Assembly: GCA_024529925.1 (NCBI GenBank)
Contig: JAFEUB010000735.1
Location: 2,546,501-2,610,500, forward strand
Length of the DNA stretch: 64,000 bases
DNA from: Ophthalmolycus amberensis
Lineage: Eukaryota; Chordata; Actinopteri; Perciformes; Zoarcidae
Reading direction: 5' to 3'
Part shown: piece by piece, positions 1 to 10,979 of the stretch
How positions within the stretch are numbered: position 1 is the stretch's first letter
Layout: the number at the start of each line of letters is the position of its first letter
Position numbers and translations under genes: made by a program
Notes under the pieces: generated by a model
Seen by the model: the letters and a program-made list of their open reading frames with translations, nothing else
What the model was told of the DNA's origin: nothing
The model's database searches: none

Positions 1-313
1 TGAGGGAGGCCATGAACGGACGAGAGTGAGGATCACACTCATGCCCGCCAATGATTCTGCCATCTTCTCGGGGAACTGCCGCTGCCACACGCACACACAG
101 AGAAAGAGACACATCTGTGTTAAAGTTATCTTTAACTACAACTTTCCATCACCTTTATGAAATTGCTGACATTACAGTACGGCTTTGTGTGTGTGTGTGT
201 GTGTGTGCACTCTTATATGTGTAAGTATGTACGGTATGTATCCTTGTGCATGTGTGCATGTCTGTGTCTTTACCAGCAGCTCCGATCATCAGCAGCAGAG
301 CCAGCAGTCTCAT
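1..313 (-). CDS. Trypsin-family serine protease gene A, 5' end only (exons 1-2; runs off the left edge)
   Basis: Two exons on the minus strand. Exon 1 (313 to 274, 40 nt, phase 1) encodes a hydrophobic signal MRLLALLLMIGAA and ends at a GTAAAG donor. Exon 2 starts at 81 after a GGCAG acceptor and leaves the window. It continues as AAVPREDGR followed by IIGGHECDPHSRPFMASL, so the activation cleavage is after Arg and the mature enzyme starts IIGG, as in trypsin-type zymogens. The 40-nt phase-1 first exon matches the five other trypsin genes here. The Arg activation site and the RPFMASL segment place it away from genes C-F, nearer the divergent fish trypsins (trypsin III/Y-like, from memory). 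Catalytic residues lie outside the window, so activity cannot be judged. The start codon is the first ATG downstream of a TATA box at about 361-368. Confidence 0.85.
185..207. repeat. (TG)n microsatellite in intron 1 of trypsin gene A
   Basis: Uninterrupted TG dinucleotide run inside the 192-bp intron between exons 1 and 2. In the transcript it reads (CA)n. Confidence 0.9.
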
Positions 314-360
314 GGTGTCAGGTGAAAGATCAGAAGACACCTGGACACACCTTGGCTCAT

Positions 361-368
361 ATTTATAT
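361..368 (-). promoter_or_regulatory. TATA box of trypsin gene A
   Basis: On the minus strand the sequence reads ATATAAAT, about 50 nt upstream of the ATG at 313. The spacing fits a short 5' UTR as in the other trypsin genes of the cluster. Confidence 0.6.
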
Positions 369-1296
369 CCCACCAGCCTCGCTGTGCTCGCCCCCCCCTG
401 CCTCCCTGCCCCCTTACCCCCGTCCTCATCTCCTCCCTCTCTCTGTTGACCCCATTCGTGTCCTCACAGTCTTGGCACTAAGTTCCCATTTTTGTGTGTG
501 GGCACTTCTGCGCCATCGTAGCACACCCCCTGTGGTTATGTCATCTGTGCACCTCATTTACGAATATGGACCAAGGTCTTCACACATTTAACACCTGTTT
601 AAGGTTCTCTCATGGGTCACTTATTGTTGGCAAGCTGCAACATCAAACACTGAAAACAGTTATATAACCTTCTTTTAGCTTCGGGCGAATTTAAGAAAAA
701 AAGGAGAAAATTACAGCAATAACTGTTGTTTTTAACGAAGAGACTCCATGGCAAATATATTATGAATAATAATTTGTTCTAATGAGTTCTGTTTTCTGGC
801 TCCGCTTTTGGTTCCACTTGAACAAAAGCCAAGAGAGGTGAGAAAGAGATCATCTGTCGTCTCTGAAGCGGAAAACTAAAATGTTGTCTTTTTCTGTTTC
901 TGTGTCAGACTTTAAGTTCTAATGAGTGCAGAATAAGTTATTGTCTTCTATTGTATTCAACCTATATGTAATAACATGTTATGGCTGGAAACAATCATTT
1001 GGTGTGGTGTCTGCTAAAAATGTGTGTCCCATACAAAGAATAGGCACATTTATTCAGGTGAAAGGTGCAGAAAATGATCCGTCTAAAACAGAGTACAGAA
1101 AACACTCTCCAAGGCCAAAAATATGTAAGATGTGGCTCACTTATTAACTGAAAGGATGAACGTGGCACATGAAAAGATAAGGTTATTTTTCAGGGCAGCG
1201 ATAAGGGCGGTAGGAGATTCGGGGGTGGGTGTGTATTGGGTGGAGGTATGGAGGTGTGGAGGAGGAGGGAGAGCATGGAAAAACACAGAGTTCAGG

Positions 1297-1303
1297 TATA
1301 AAT
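1297..1303 (+). promoter_or_regulatory. TATA box of trypsin gene B
   Basis: TATAAAT lies 60 nt upstream of the ATG at 1363, directly after a G-rich stretch (1220-1275). Positions 374-1290 hold no recognisable gene and serve as the shared head-to-head region between genes A (minus) and B (plus). Confidence 0.65.
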
Positions 1304-1362
1304 GCAGTGGATGACCGATCATTCACGTCCAGTCTAGTAGGAAGGCTCGAGTCAGCCACAAG

Positions 1363-2910
1363 ATGATTGGCCTGATTGTTGTCACGCTCCTGGGCGCTGC
1401 AGGTAAAGCATATCTGCAGCATGCGCAACAATTTTAGGGTAAAGAAGAACTGTAACTATTGTAAACATGACACATTTTGTTTTTCTTTTACACCACAGCT
1501 GCAGCACCAACGGATGATAGGATTGTGGGTGGCTACCAGTGTGAAGCCCACTCTCAACCCTGGCAGGTGTCTATCAATATCGGCTACCACTTCTGCGGCG
1601 GCTCCCTCATCAACGACCAGTGGATCGCCTCTGCTGCCCACTGCTGGCAAAAGTGTGTATACGATTGAATGTTTTTGTATGAATTCATTTACGAGGATTA
1701 TGAAAATGTTGTCGTTTGTCTCCACTTCAGCCCCTTTTCGCAGATTGCCGTCTTGGGTGACAACCACATCTGGATGAACGAGGGCACGGAGCAGTTCATG
1801 TCAGTGGATGCCATCTACTGGCATGAGAGTTACGACTACCAGACCCTGGACTACGACATCATGCTGATGAAGCTGGCGCACCCCGTCACCGTGAACCAGT
1901 ACGTCAAGCCTGTCGCCCTGCCCAAAGCCTGCCCCGCACCGGGGGACATGTGCACAGTGTCTGGATGGGGCAACATCTACACTGATCAAGGTGAGGAAGC
2001 ACCAAATCTTCACATTAAAAGGTCATCAACAAAATGTTGCTTATGACACTCTGGCCTTCTAGATTTACAACACATTATAACAAACGCCTCTAATAAAAGT
2101 TCCCCCACTGTGTTTTAGTAGAAGCGGACCACCTCACCTTGAACAGAGACAGTCTTAGCTGCTATCACAAAAATGATCAATTTAACTTTTATGAAATAAA
2201 ACATTAACCAGATAAGAGTACAGAAAATGTCATATATTTAAAGACTATTGATATTTATATATATATTAATATGTAACAGAGATTTTAACAATCAAGATAT
2301 CTTCAATAATTTTCTAAAAACATACACTAGACAAACAAAACCAGTTATCTTATTTCTAGCCGATGACTAGATGGATCTGCTAAAATGAGGATTGTGGCCA
2401 GCAGAATTTGATCAGCTGTTGCTAAGCTAACATATCACAAGCTAATGCTAACAGTGACTTGCTTGAAAACTTTACAGTGGTTTGATGTAATATGGTCATG
2501 TTGAATCTGTTTTTCTTGCTCTTATCTGCAGTGTTCAACCCGTTTTACCTGCAGTGTGTGGAGGTCCCCATTCTGTCTAACAAGGACTGCGATGGTTCCT
2601 ACCCCGGCATGATCACTGACCGCATGGTGTGCGCTGGATACCTGGAGGGAGGCAAGGATGCGTGTCAGGTATTTCCACACAATTACACAGAAAAGAAAAA
2701 CATGTTTAATGGGATGCTTTGCTGGAAGGAATAAACTCTTCTCTCTTACCTGTTCAGGGTGACTCTGGGGGTCCTCTGGTGTGTAATGGGGAGCTGCAAG
2801 GTATTGTCTCCTGGGGCCAGGGCTGCGCTCAACCCAACTACCCGGGCGTTTACACCAAAGTCTGCTCTCTGATGCCCTGGATCAACGATATTCTCTCCAG
2901 ATACACCTAG
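1363..2910 (+). CDS. Trypsin-family serine protease gene B (complete, five exons)
   Basis: Exons are 1363-1402, 1499-1652, 1731-1990, 2532-2668 and 2758-2910, all with GT-AG borders, giving 247 aa. Signal MIGLIVVTLLGAA is followed by a short propeptide ending TDDR and mature IVGGYQC from residue 22. The triad is His61 (AAHC), Asp107 (YDIML) and Ser200 (GDSGGP). Asp at chymotrypsin position 189 (KDACQGDSGG) predicts cleavage after Lys/Arg. It differs from C-F: it activates after Arg rather than Lys, has Ala rather than Ser at position 190, four extra residues around CWQNPF, and a final exon not split by the extra intron found in C-F. It is expected to be a secreted pancreatic digestive zymogen. 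A is its probable closest relative here, arranged head to head. The start is the only ATG giving a signal peptide after the TATA box. Confidence 0.93.
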
Positions 2911-3058
2911 CCTGTGAGCTCCCATCTCAGAGCTACGCGAGAGAGGGGAAACCAGAGAGAGATTTAAACTGGGAGAGGCAGGAGGCGGTGGTGGGTAGTG
3001 TCACAAGGAAAAGCAGTGGGAGAGCAGCTGGGAGCCACAATGACAAACAGTGGGGGGG

Positions 3059-3064
3059 GGAGAG

Positions 3065-3097
<33 letters not shown>
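3059..3097. repeat. (GA)n microsatellite in gene B 3' UTR
   Basis: A nearly pure GA run following eight Gs, between the stop codon and the polyadenylation signal of gene B. Confidence 0.9.
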
Positions 3098-3099
<2 letters not shown>

Positions 3100-3126
3100 T
3101 GAGATGTGTTTAGTCAGGGCACAATC

Positions 3127-3132
3127 AATAAA
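3127..3132 (+). terminator. Polyadenylation signal of trypsin gene B
   Basis: AATAAA lies 217 nt after the stop codon of gene B; the 3' UTR contains a (GA)n tract. Confidence 0.55.
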
Positions 3133-5294
3133 ATCTACAATTTTGTGATGCATCACTGTGTACATTATTGTCGACATCTGCTCCCAATGCAGCAATACTG
3201 TTTTCTGGGTTTGTTTCAAGTCAGAGGTGACATTTCCACCAAAAAAACATATAAACCACAATCAAACAGTTACACTGTAAAACGTCACAACATTGCATCA
3301 GCTTGTGAGCAAATCTAACATATTGTGTGTGAATTAGCCTTTTCTTGACCCACATCAACAATCAATCCATGAGATTTTCATCAAAATAAGACACACAAAG
3401 TGTTGCGTTCACCTGTTAACAAGTGTATTGAGCATTGGTGTTTAGCATTCAAAAGCTGCATGAATAGTGGTAAAAAGGTTTTGTTAGTCTTTTCCTTCTT
3501 TTTTTTTGTCGCAGCACTTGAATAGGCTACTGCTCTCACTTTGATTTTCTGTCTCCTGAGTGCAGAAGGCTTTATAAACCTGGAAAGGAAGGGTGCAGAT
3601 GTTGCAACACCCCATTTATCAATGTCAGAATCCGACAAGAATCTGAAGAGGAGTTAGACTTCCATTGAAATGTGTTCAATGATTTCCATTTACAACCGAG
3701 AACTTGGTCTCTGCCAAAAATCTGGTGGCAGAGAAATCAAATAAAACAGACAGTATGTTTCCACAGCAGGTCCATTTTTTTGACTCATACTCTCCTTCCT
3801 TTAGTTTAATAGGATGATGCTAAAGAACTTCATTCTGTGAGGTTTCTAATAATGTGGTGCTCTACTGTTCTTCAAGAGAATGAAAGAAAAAGTTTCTTTA
3901 TTTTTTTAAATAAGCTTTTGAAGTCACTTCAGGCTGAGCAAAAAAAACAACAGATAGGACCTGATGCAACACAAGCTTCAAGTCACACATTTTCAATTGA
4001 TCATCTGTTACTAAAAAAAGAAAATCATCACTTAAACTATCACCATCATTCAGGTAAACAACGTGATGCCCCAAAACACTGCAATTACTTTGACCCTTCA
4101 ACAAGAATAGAAATGCCCTTCTTACCACAATTGCCTTGTTTTCTTGTCCATGAAAGGTGAGTTGAAGCTGTTGGTTGAAAATCAGCAGTCAGTCATGTTG
4201 AAAGTGATGCCACACGTCTTGTTTAACACTTTTGCAGCAAGCAATAGATTGTCGGAAAAATCAATGGGAAGCTGCACAGAAATATCTCCCATCTGCTCTT
4301 CACAGAGAGCAATGTGGATTATCCCTCATCATCATCACCATCACCATCATCATCGTCACAGTGAAACAAGACACAGAAAGAGATGAGGTGATGAACTGGA
4401 ATATGACAGATGAGTAAATCAATTACTAAATGTAAAAAATGAAAGTCCCTTTTAAAAATCGTGTTATATATCCATGTATAATAAATGTATTCATATTCTA
4501 AATGCTGGGAAATTAAGCTGAATTATTCATTGAAAACAACCACCACACACATCTCTACTCTAATGAGTCGTGAGGCTTCTACTATATAATGCAGAAGTAC
4601 CTGTCGTCCCCATAGCTGCTTTATAAAAATACTGTCAAAGAGGGTTACATTTGAGGGGATGTCCTAATGTGGAAGATTTGTTGTATTCTATTAGGAAAGC
4701 ATTTTGTGGAATATAAACATAATATAAACATTGATTTGAAACCCGTTGCTGCAATGGAAGAAGCATTTTCCACAAAGATGCATAAAAAGAACCCAAAAAT
4801 TATTTTGATTCAAGCATCATCAGTTCAATCAAAATAAAATGTAAAAGTGTTCAATTCAATGCAACATTTTCGAGCAATATCACAACATCAACTTCGGAGC
4901 GTGAGTCTGAAGGCAACAGCAATCACAATTATGTCAGAGAAATAAACAATGCATTGACATTTGTTTTGTCATTTGTTTGTGAGCAATGGATGTGACACCT
5001 ACTTTTCTTTGTTTGTGTTTTTTTTTTAACCTGTTAATCAAGTATCTTATCATCTTGATAATATCACTTGCTGAATAGGTTTTTATTATTGTAAGGTAAA
5101 CTGCCAATTCATAACACACCATGTAAGGAAAACTGTAAGCAACAATTAATGCCAAGTGAATTCCGTGTACATTTATAACTATAGCAGCTACTATAAGGAA
5201 TCTTTATTTATCATAACAATTCAAACTTGGTAGCATAGTGCAGTGCACACACACACAAAAGCGCCATCGCCGTGCATTTTTTTGCTTTACATTT
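3133..5294. other. Intergenic AT-rich spacer between trypsin genes B and C
   Basis: Tail-to-tail spacer. No exon with splice sites or recognisable domain was found. It contains a short ATC/ACC trinucleotide run at about 4326-4358 (reads poly-His in one frame, which is a repeat artefact) and many short open frames without family similarity. Confidence 0.6.
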
Positions 5295-5300
5295 TTTATT
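5295..5300 (-). terminator. Polyadenylation signal of trypsin gene C
   Basis: AATAAA on the minus strand, 84 nt beyond the stop codon at 5384-5386. Confidence 0.55.
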
Positions 5301-5383
5301 AGCCATATTGTCCAGTACAACAGATGGGACATTAGAAGCAAATGATAGTGAGCTTCTTGACTGAACTTGCTTCTTTGGACCAC

Positions 5384-6836
5384 TTAGTAGCTGGCCATGG
5401 TGTTCTCCAGCCAGTCGTTGAAGAGGCAGACCTACAAATGAAGAGAACCACAGTTAGAACAGTGAATCAGCACAGCATCGCAGAAGAAACCGGACACACA
5501 TTGTGTTGATTGAATTTTCATTGTTGAACGCTACCTTGGCGTAGACACCAGGGTTGTCTCTCTCAGCACACCCGTAGCCCCAGGACACAACACCCTGCAG
5601 CTCACCGTTGCACACGACGGGGCCACCGGAGTCACCCTGAGAAAGAGAGTTCAGAGTGTGAAAAAGGTTTGATAGAAGCCAACAAGTCACACCAAGTATT
5701 CCACACAGTCATTGCTGCATTTCTGCGTGAACATCTAATTACATACCTGGCAAGAGTCCTTGCCTCCCTCCAGGTATCCAGCGCAGAACATGGCGTCGGT
5801 GATCATGCCGGGGTAGGAGTTATCACAGTCCCTGTCAGACAGGATGGGGATGTTCAGGCACTGCAGCTTGTTCTTGTCAGCAGCTGGAGATCAAAAGAGA
5901 AAGACGGAGATGAAACTGGAGCTGCACTGCAGTAACAGCATACACGGTGAGGGCAAAACGCAGGAGGTATTACTCACAGGAGCTCATGGTGTTGCCCCAG
6001 CCAGTGACTTTGCACATGGTGCCAGCGGGCGCACAGCTGGAGGGCAGAGCCACGGCCTGCACGTACTGGTTGAGGGTGGCGGGCTTGCTCAGCTTGATCA
6101 GCATGATGTCGTTGTCGATGTTGTAGGAGTTGTAGTTGGGGTGGCGGATGACACGAGAGGACTGGATGAACTGCTCGCTTCCCTCGGTGACCCTGATGTT
6201 GTGCTCTCCAAGACGCACCTCCACACGGCTATAAACAATTGAAATAAGGGGCATTAGTGACGAAACACACAAAAATGATCATCATGGATTAATCTGAATA
6301 CCCCAAAGATAAATAAATCAGACCTTTAACCCTGGGAAAAAAATTTGAAATGTGCTTACGACTTGTAGCAGTGAGCAGCAGAGACAACCCAGTTCTCGTT
6401 GACCAGGGAGCCACCGCAGAAGTGGTAGCCGGAGTTCAGGGACACCTGATGGGCCTGGGTGTGAGGCGTGCACTCATACCCTCCGACGATCTTGTCCTCC
6501 TCCGTGGCGACTGAAAACACACACATCAGCAACAAGTTTGTTGTTAGCTAATCGCCAAAAAAAGGTTTAAAAAAACAACAAAAAAAGACATCTATTTGAA
6601 CGCAGAATATCCTTTAGTGTATTTTTTGTCAAACCCCAAAGTGTGTACTGATGATAGTAAGAGATCAATCCGCTGTTCTCTAATTAAAAACCCTCCTATT
6701 AAGGAGATGCTCTGGTTATTCTGGGCTAAATTCTAAAGGCCAACAGACTGTTAGCAGAGAGGAAAGCAATCAGCTCGATAGGAACTTCACACTTACATGC
6801 AGCTCCGATGAGCAGAACGAAGACAAGAGACCTCAT
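5384..6836 (-). CDS. Trypsin gene C (complete, six exons)
   Basis: Exons in transcript order are 6836-6797, 6510-6360, 6228-5978, 5883-5747, 5636-5535 and 5431-5384, all GT-AG, giving 242 aa. Signal MRSLVFVLLIGAAFA is followed by the acidic activation peptide TEEDK and mature IVGGYEC from residue 21; the acidic residues before Lys are the classic enteropeptidase site. His60, Asp104 and Ser196 form the triad and Asp190 (KDSCQGDSGG) gives Lys/Arg specificity. The calcium-loop residues (GEHNIRVTEGSEQ) are intact. It ends NTMASY. This is an ordinary teleost digestive trypsin. It is nearly identical to gene E from exon 3 to exon 5 including introns 3 and 4, while introns 1, 2 and 5 do not match, which indicates gene conversion rather than simple duplication. 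Confidence 0.95.
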
Positions 6837-6881
6837 GGTTGATGTGTGATGCTGATGATATGAGTCCACCTGAAGCCCTGG

Positions 6882-6889
6882 TTTATATA
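6882..6889 (-). promoter_or_regulatory. TATA box of trypsin gene C
   Basis: TATATAAA on the minus strand, about 46 nt upstream of the ATG. Two CCAAT motifs in opposite orientations lie just upstream (about 6928-6948). The block TATAAACCAGG is shared with gene E's promoter. Confidence 0.65.
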
Positions 6890-6949
6890 CACAGACAGGA
6901 GAGCTGCCCTGCACTCCGTCCGTCCTCATTGGTCAGCGAGGGGCCAATC

Positions 6950-7967
6950 TCTGTCGCGGGATGTTGGACTTCGGTGATTAATTTACAGAATTACATGAAA
7001 AAAACAAAAAAATTATTGTAGAAGTCGGGATGACTTTCTTGTCAGTACATTTGGAAAAGCATGAGGGAGAGTATGAATATGGATCATATTGGCTCCTGTG
7101 TTATGCATTTATTAATTTACACTACAAGTAAAAATAATGATTCTATAATCTCTAATATCTAGTAAATGTGGTCGCTTGAATCATAGGCTTGATCCTATTA
7201 TTGTTATGTTGGCACTGTTTTTAATGTTATCATGATAAAATAGAGCATTTGTGTCAAATAAAACAAAACAAAATCATTACTACACATTTCTTAATGGCCA
7301 CACGTCTGCCAAATAGATTGTTTTATTAATATTAGGAGTGGCTTTTATCTTGACTAGCATGATGAGGTTAAATAGTTCAGTGTAGTACACCTATGTGCAG
7401 TTTTGAGGTGCAGGCACTGTGCTGCAATACAGCGATAGTCTATATAGTTTTTATACTTTATATTACTCAATTACATGTCAGGGAACAAGTGTTTTAATCC
7501 GCTTCGTTTATCTATCAGGTGGAGTTACTCAGCAGAATTGTGATTTATTGCTATTTAGTACATGGAGTTTGACTCAGCACCACTTTGTCCAACTCATTTA
7601 TATATCAAAACTTCAATAAGTAAACTGCATGTCTGTAAGGGGACAATTTTTCACAGTGTAGTCCTACTACTTACTGAAAGATTTGAATGCAGGGTTTTTT
7701 TCAGGGGAATATTGCGGCTTCTATTTTAGTAAAGGTTTCAAGCCACCACCTGAAAGTTGGCCCGTGTTTCTCAGGTCAGGTTGTACAGGTAAACAAGTCA
7801 CCTTTATATGTAGATGTGTGTGAACACAGTATCTCACAGCTGTGTTTTTCTCAGTACCTGTTACATAAAAACTAAAATCAGATATGAGGGGTGAGGCTGC
7901 CTTGAAAAGCAAATGATAATCTTTGTAATATTTTTTATAAGGCAGGTTTCAATAAATAGGTAGAGAG
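6950..7967. other. Intergenic spacer upstream of trypsin gene C
   Basis: AT-rich, without a recognisable exon or RNA gene. It separates the promoter of C from a hAT-type element. Confidence 0.5.
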
Positions 7968-8590
7968 CAGTGTTGGAGGAAGTACTCAGATCCTCTACTT
8001 AAAAGTAACAATACCACAATTAAAAATAAAAAAAAGTCTTGCAAGTAAAAGTCACATTTCTGCATTTTAAATACTATTTGAGTAAAAGTAGCGAAGTATT
8101 AACAGAAAAAAGTACTTAAAGTATTAAAAGTAAAAGTACTCTTTATGCAGAATGGCCCATTCCAGAGTATTACATTACAGACCCACCAATATCTGTAAAC
8201 ATGACACTTCTTTAGTCTTTTGTGAACAAGTTAGTGTTGTTGTACGACAAGTTACAACTGTATCCTTGTTAGCACAACGTAACCTCATGTGAACCCCAGT
8301 GTTGCTTAGCACAACTCCAACCTGTATACGTCTAATCTGCCAATACATTCGATTTATTCTATAATAATGCATCATCATTCATTAGATATTTTTGTGTTAA
8401 ATAAAAGCAACTATTTATAAAATAAATGTATTCATTAAAAAAGGTAATATTTGCCTCTGAAACGTAGTAGAGTAGAAGTATAATGACACGTAAATGGAAA
8501 ATACCCAAATTAAGCACATGTACCGGTACATCAACATTGTATACAAGTACAATACTTGAGTAAAAATACTTTAGCTACATTCCACCACTG
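7968..8590. mobile_element. Non-autonomous hAT-like DNA transposon (MITE)
   Basis: The left end reads CAGTGTTGGAGGAAGT and the reverse complement of the right end reads CAGTGGTGGAATGT, so the element is bounded by imperfect terminal inverted repeats of the CAGNG type typical of hAT elements. The flanking 8-mers GTAGAGAG and GAAGAAAG agree at six of eight positions, consistent with a decayed 8-bp target duplication. The inside is rich in AGTAAAAGTACTT-like subrepeats and has no transposase, as in abundant teleost hAT-derived MITEs. The 3' subterminal part (TGAGTAAAAATACTTTAGC) mirrors the 5' part. Confidence 0.75.
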
Positions 8591-9299
8591 GAAGAAAGCA
8601 CTTTGCAGCAATATGTAATATCTTCTAGTGCATGGATAAAAACAAACAGAAGTAGGTAGAAAAGTTAATGGCACAGAGTAGTGCCATTAACTTTACAACA
8701 TGAATAAATATTGGAAATAAGAGGCAAGGCAACAAAACAAAAAAGTGTAAACATAGAAGAATTATTATGAAGATGCCTAATGACACAAATGTGTTTCGAA
8801 AAGTGAGTTTAAACAATGATATGGACTCTTGTCAGCCTGAGCTCCTCAGGCAAGTCGTTTCACAGAACAGATATCATTCAGAGTAAAGTTAATCGTTTTT
8901 TTCCCCTCAGTGCACATTGGACATATAAAGTACCCAACCGAAGAAAAAAATATATATACTTTTAACCACTACTGATATTCTCACTTTTATAAAGTTCTAT
9001 TGCACCACCTCTGGTCTCAGAGGCTGAGAGATGGTAAAGTGATGATTTAGAAATAATAATAGTTTTTATACAAACACCTTTTTGATGTATGCGTCTTTAA
9101 TATAGACTCATTGGATAAAAAAACCTAATATATATATATATCCCACTTTATTTACTTTCCCGTTGACTTAATTTAAGAGCAAATTATCATCTCTGTAATT
9201 TGCTGAAAAATCTCTTGAGGTTTTCTAGATAAGACATTTATTTTTTAATAGAAAGGAAATAATAATTGGACAGAAGAGCAAAGAATTAATTTCAAACAC
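8591..9299. other. Intergenic spacer downstream of trypsin gene D
   Basis: AT-rich sequence with a short (TA)n run near 9130. No exon or RNA gene is seen. Confidence 0.5.
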
Positions 9300-9305
9300 T
9301 TTATT
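9300..9305 (-). terminator. Polyadenylation signal of trypsin gene D
   Basis: AATAAA on the minus strand, about 85 nt beyond the stop codon of gene D. Confidence 0.55.
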
Positions 9306-9389
9306 TGTTTTAGTTCAACTGCTGCAAAAACAAAGTGGCCATTTGGACAGTCAATATAGTGGGTGTGATGTGAAGGTTGAATGGTGTCG

Positions 9390-9674
9390 TTAATAGCTGG
9401 CCATTGTGTCGTGCAGCCACTCAGTCTGCACACACACCTGAAAATGAAGAGATATTAGTTGGTTTGTTTTAGCATGAAATAAAATACATTAAGGAGGGTG
9501 ATAGTTGTATTTTCAGCTGTTGCAGTGAAATGTTACCTTGGCATAGACACCTGGGTGGTTCTTCTCAGCACACCCGTAGCCCCATGAGACAACACCCTGC
9601 AGCTCCCCGTCACACACAACAGGACCACCAGAGTCACCCTGAGAGAGAGAGAGAGAGAGACAGAGACAGAGAGC

Positions 9675-9711
<37 letters not shown>

Positions 9712-10839
9712 CGAGAGCGAGAGAGCGAGAGAGAGAGAGAGAGAGAGAATACTTACAATGTGAACCTTTGCAATATTGTAACGAATTATGTCGTGGCAAT
9801 AAAGCAAATTTGAATTTGAGAGGAGTGAAAAACTATGTTGACAATTCAGAGATGCGCACCTGGCAGGAGTCCTTGCCTCCTTCCAGGTATCCGGCACAGA
9901 ACATGGTGTCGTCCACCATGCCGGGGTAGGAACCGTGACAGTCCTCATCAGACAGGATGGGGATGTCCAGACACTGCAGCCTTTGGCTGTCAGCAGCTGG
10001 AGCAAGACAACAAAAGAGGGAAAAGTGCAGTAGGGATGAATTGTTGGAGATTGTAGGCAGATTTTTATTTTTTAGACACAGTTTCAGAAAGTTTGCCTAC
10101 TCACTGGAGCTCATGGTGTTGCCCCAGCCAGTGACTTTGCACATGGTGCCAGCGGCAGCACAGCTGGTGGGCAGAGACAGAGGCTGCACGTACTGGTTGA
10201 GGGTGGCGGGCTCGCTCAGCTTGATCAGCATGATGTCATTCTCAAGGGTGTATTGGTTGAAGAAGGGGTGTTCGATGATACGGGAAGCACTAATGAACTG
10301 CTCGGTGCCCTCAGTCACTCCGATGTGGTGCTCTCCAATACGCACCTCAATACGACTGGCAGGGATAAAAGATGGCAGAAGACGGTAATAGGTGGATGCT
10401 TGTTTTTTTATGTTTGCATGTTTATTCCCTCTGCATATGAATATGAGAGTCATGCTTACGACTTGGAGCAGTGAGCAGCAGACACAACCCAGTTCTCGTT
10501 GACCAGAGAGCCACCACAGAAGTGATAGCCAGCATTCAGAGACACCTGATGAGGCTGGGAGTGAGGCGTGCACTCATAGCCTCCGACGATCTTGTCGTCC
10601 TCCGTCGCAACTGAAAACACACAGGAGTCCAAATAGTCAGCAACCAAGTGGTGCTTCTTTTAAATTTAGTAATTAGACCACAAGCAGAAAGACAAACTGA
10701 AAACCAAAGTAAGACAACCAGAAAATATAGTTGTCAGTTTGCTGCAATATGGTAAATATACAATATGTGCAATGCACAAAAGTACTGCATCACACTCACA
10801 AGCAGCTCCAATGAGCAGAACAAAGAGCAGGGACCTCAT
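9390..10839 (-). CDS. Trypsin gene D (complete, six exons)
   Basis: Exons in transcript order are 10839-10800, 10610-10460, 10355-10105, 9996-9860, 9638-9537 and 9437-9390, all GT-AG, giving 242 aa. Signal MRSLLFVLLIGAAFA, activation peptide TEDDK, mature IVGGYEC. His60, Asp104 (ENDIML) and Ser196 are present, as are Asp190 and the intact calcium loop (GEHHIGVTEGTEQ). It ends HDTMASY. It is a typical teleost trypsin, clearly diverged from C and E in exons 3, 5 and 6, and lies in tandem with C. Intron 4 is invaded by a GA microsatellite plus retroelement tail so that the 3' splice site is preceded only by CT repeats. The 5' region has a TATA box, CCAAT motifs and a CACCTG E-box, plausible for exocrine-pancreas expression. 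Confidence 0.95.
9641..9820 (+). mobile_element. GA microsatellite plus LINE-type 3' tail inside intron 4 of trypsin D
   Basis: Positions 9641-9748 are an imperfect (GA)n tract. It is followed by unique-looking sequence and a terminal GGCAATAAAGCAAATTTGAA-type tail with a repeated TTTGAA unit, resembling the 3' ends of truncated fish non-LTR retrotransposons. It is oriented opposite to gene D. In the D transcript the GA run is read as CT and abuts the intron 4 acceptor. Assignment to a LINE rests on tail resemblance only. Confidence 0.5.
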
Positions 10840-10876
10840 GGCTGCAGCGTGTGGTGCCGTCAGTGTTAAATCCCTG

Positions 10877-10883
10877 TTTTATA
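10877..10883 (-). promoter_or_regulatory. TATA box of trypsin gene D
   Basis: TATAAAA on the minus strand, 38 nt upstream of the ATG at 10839. Upstream are CCAAT motifs (about 10900-10912) and a CACCTG E-box near 10960. Confidence 0.65.
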
Positions 10884-10979
10884 TCAACTCCAAGCAGCCT
10901 GATTGGTCCAATAATTGTCAAAATAAAACCTTGACAGACCACTAGATGGTGGTTCATTTCAGGTGACTGAGTGATCTAA

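Noticed and set aside
4144..4386. His-rich open frame
   Set aside because: The poly-His is simply the ATC/ACC microsatellite at about 4326-4358.
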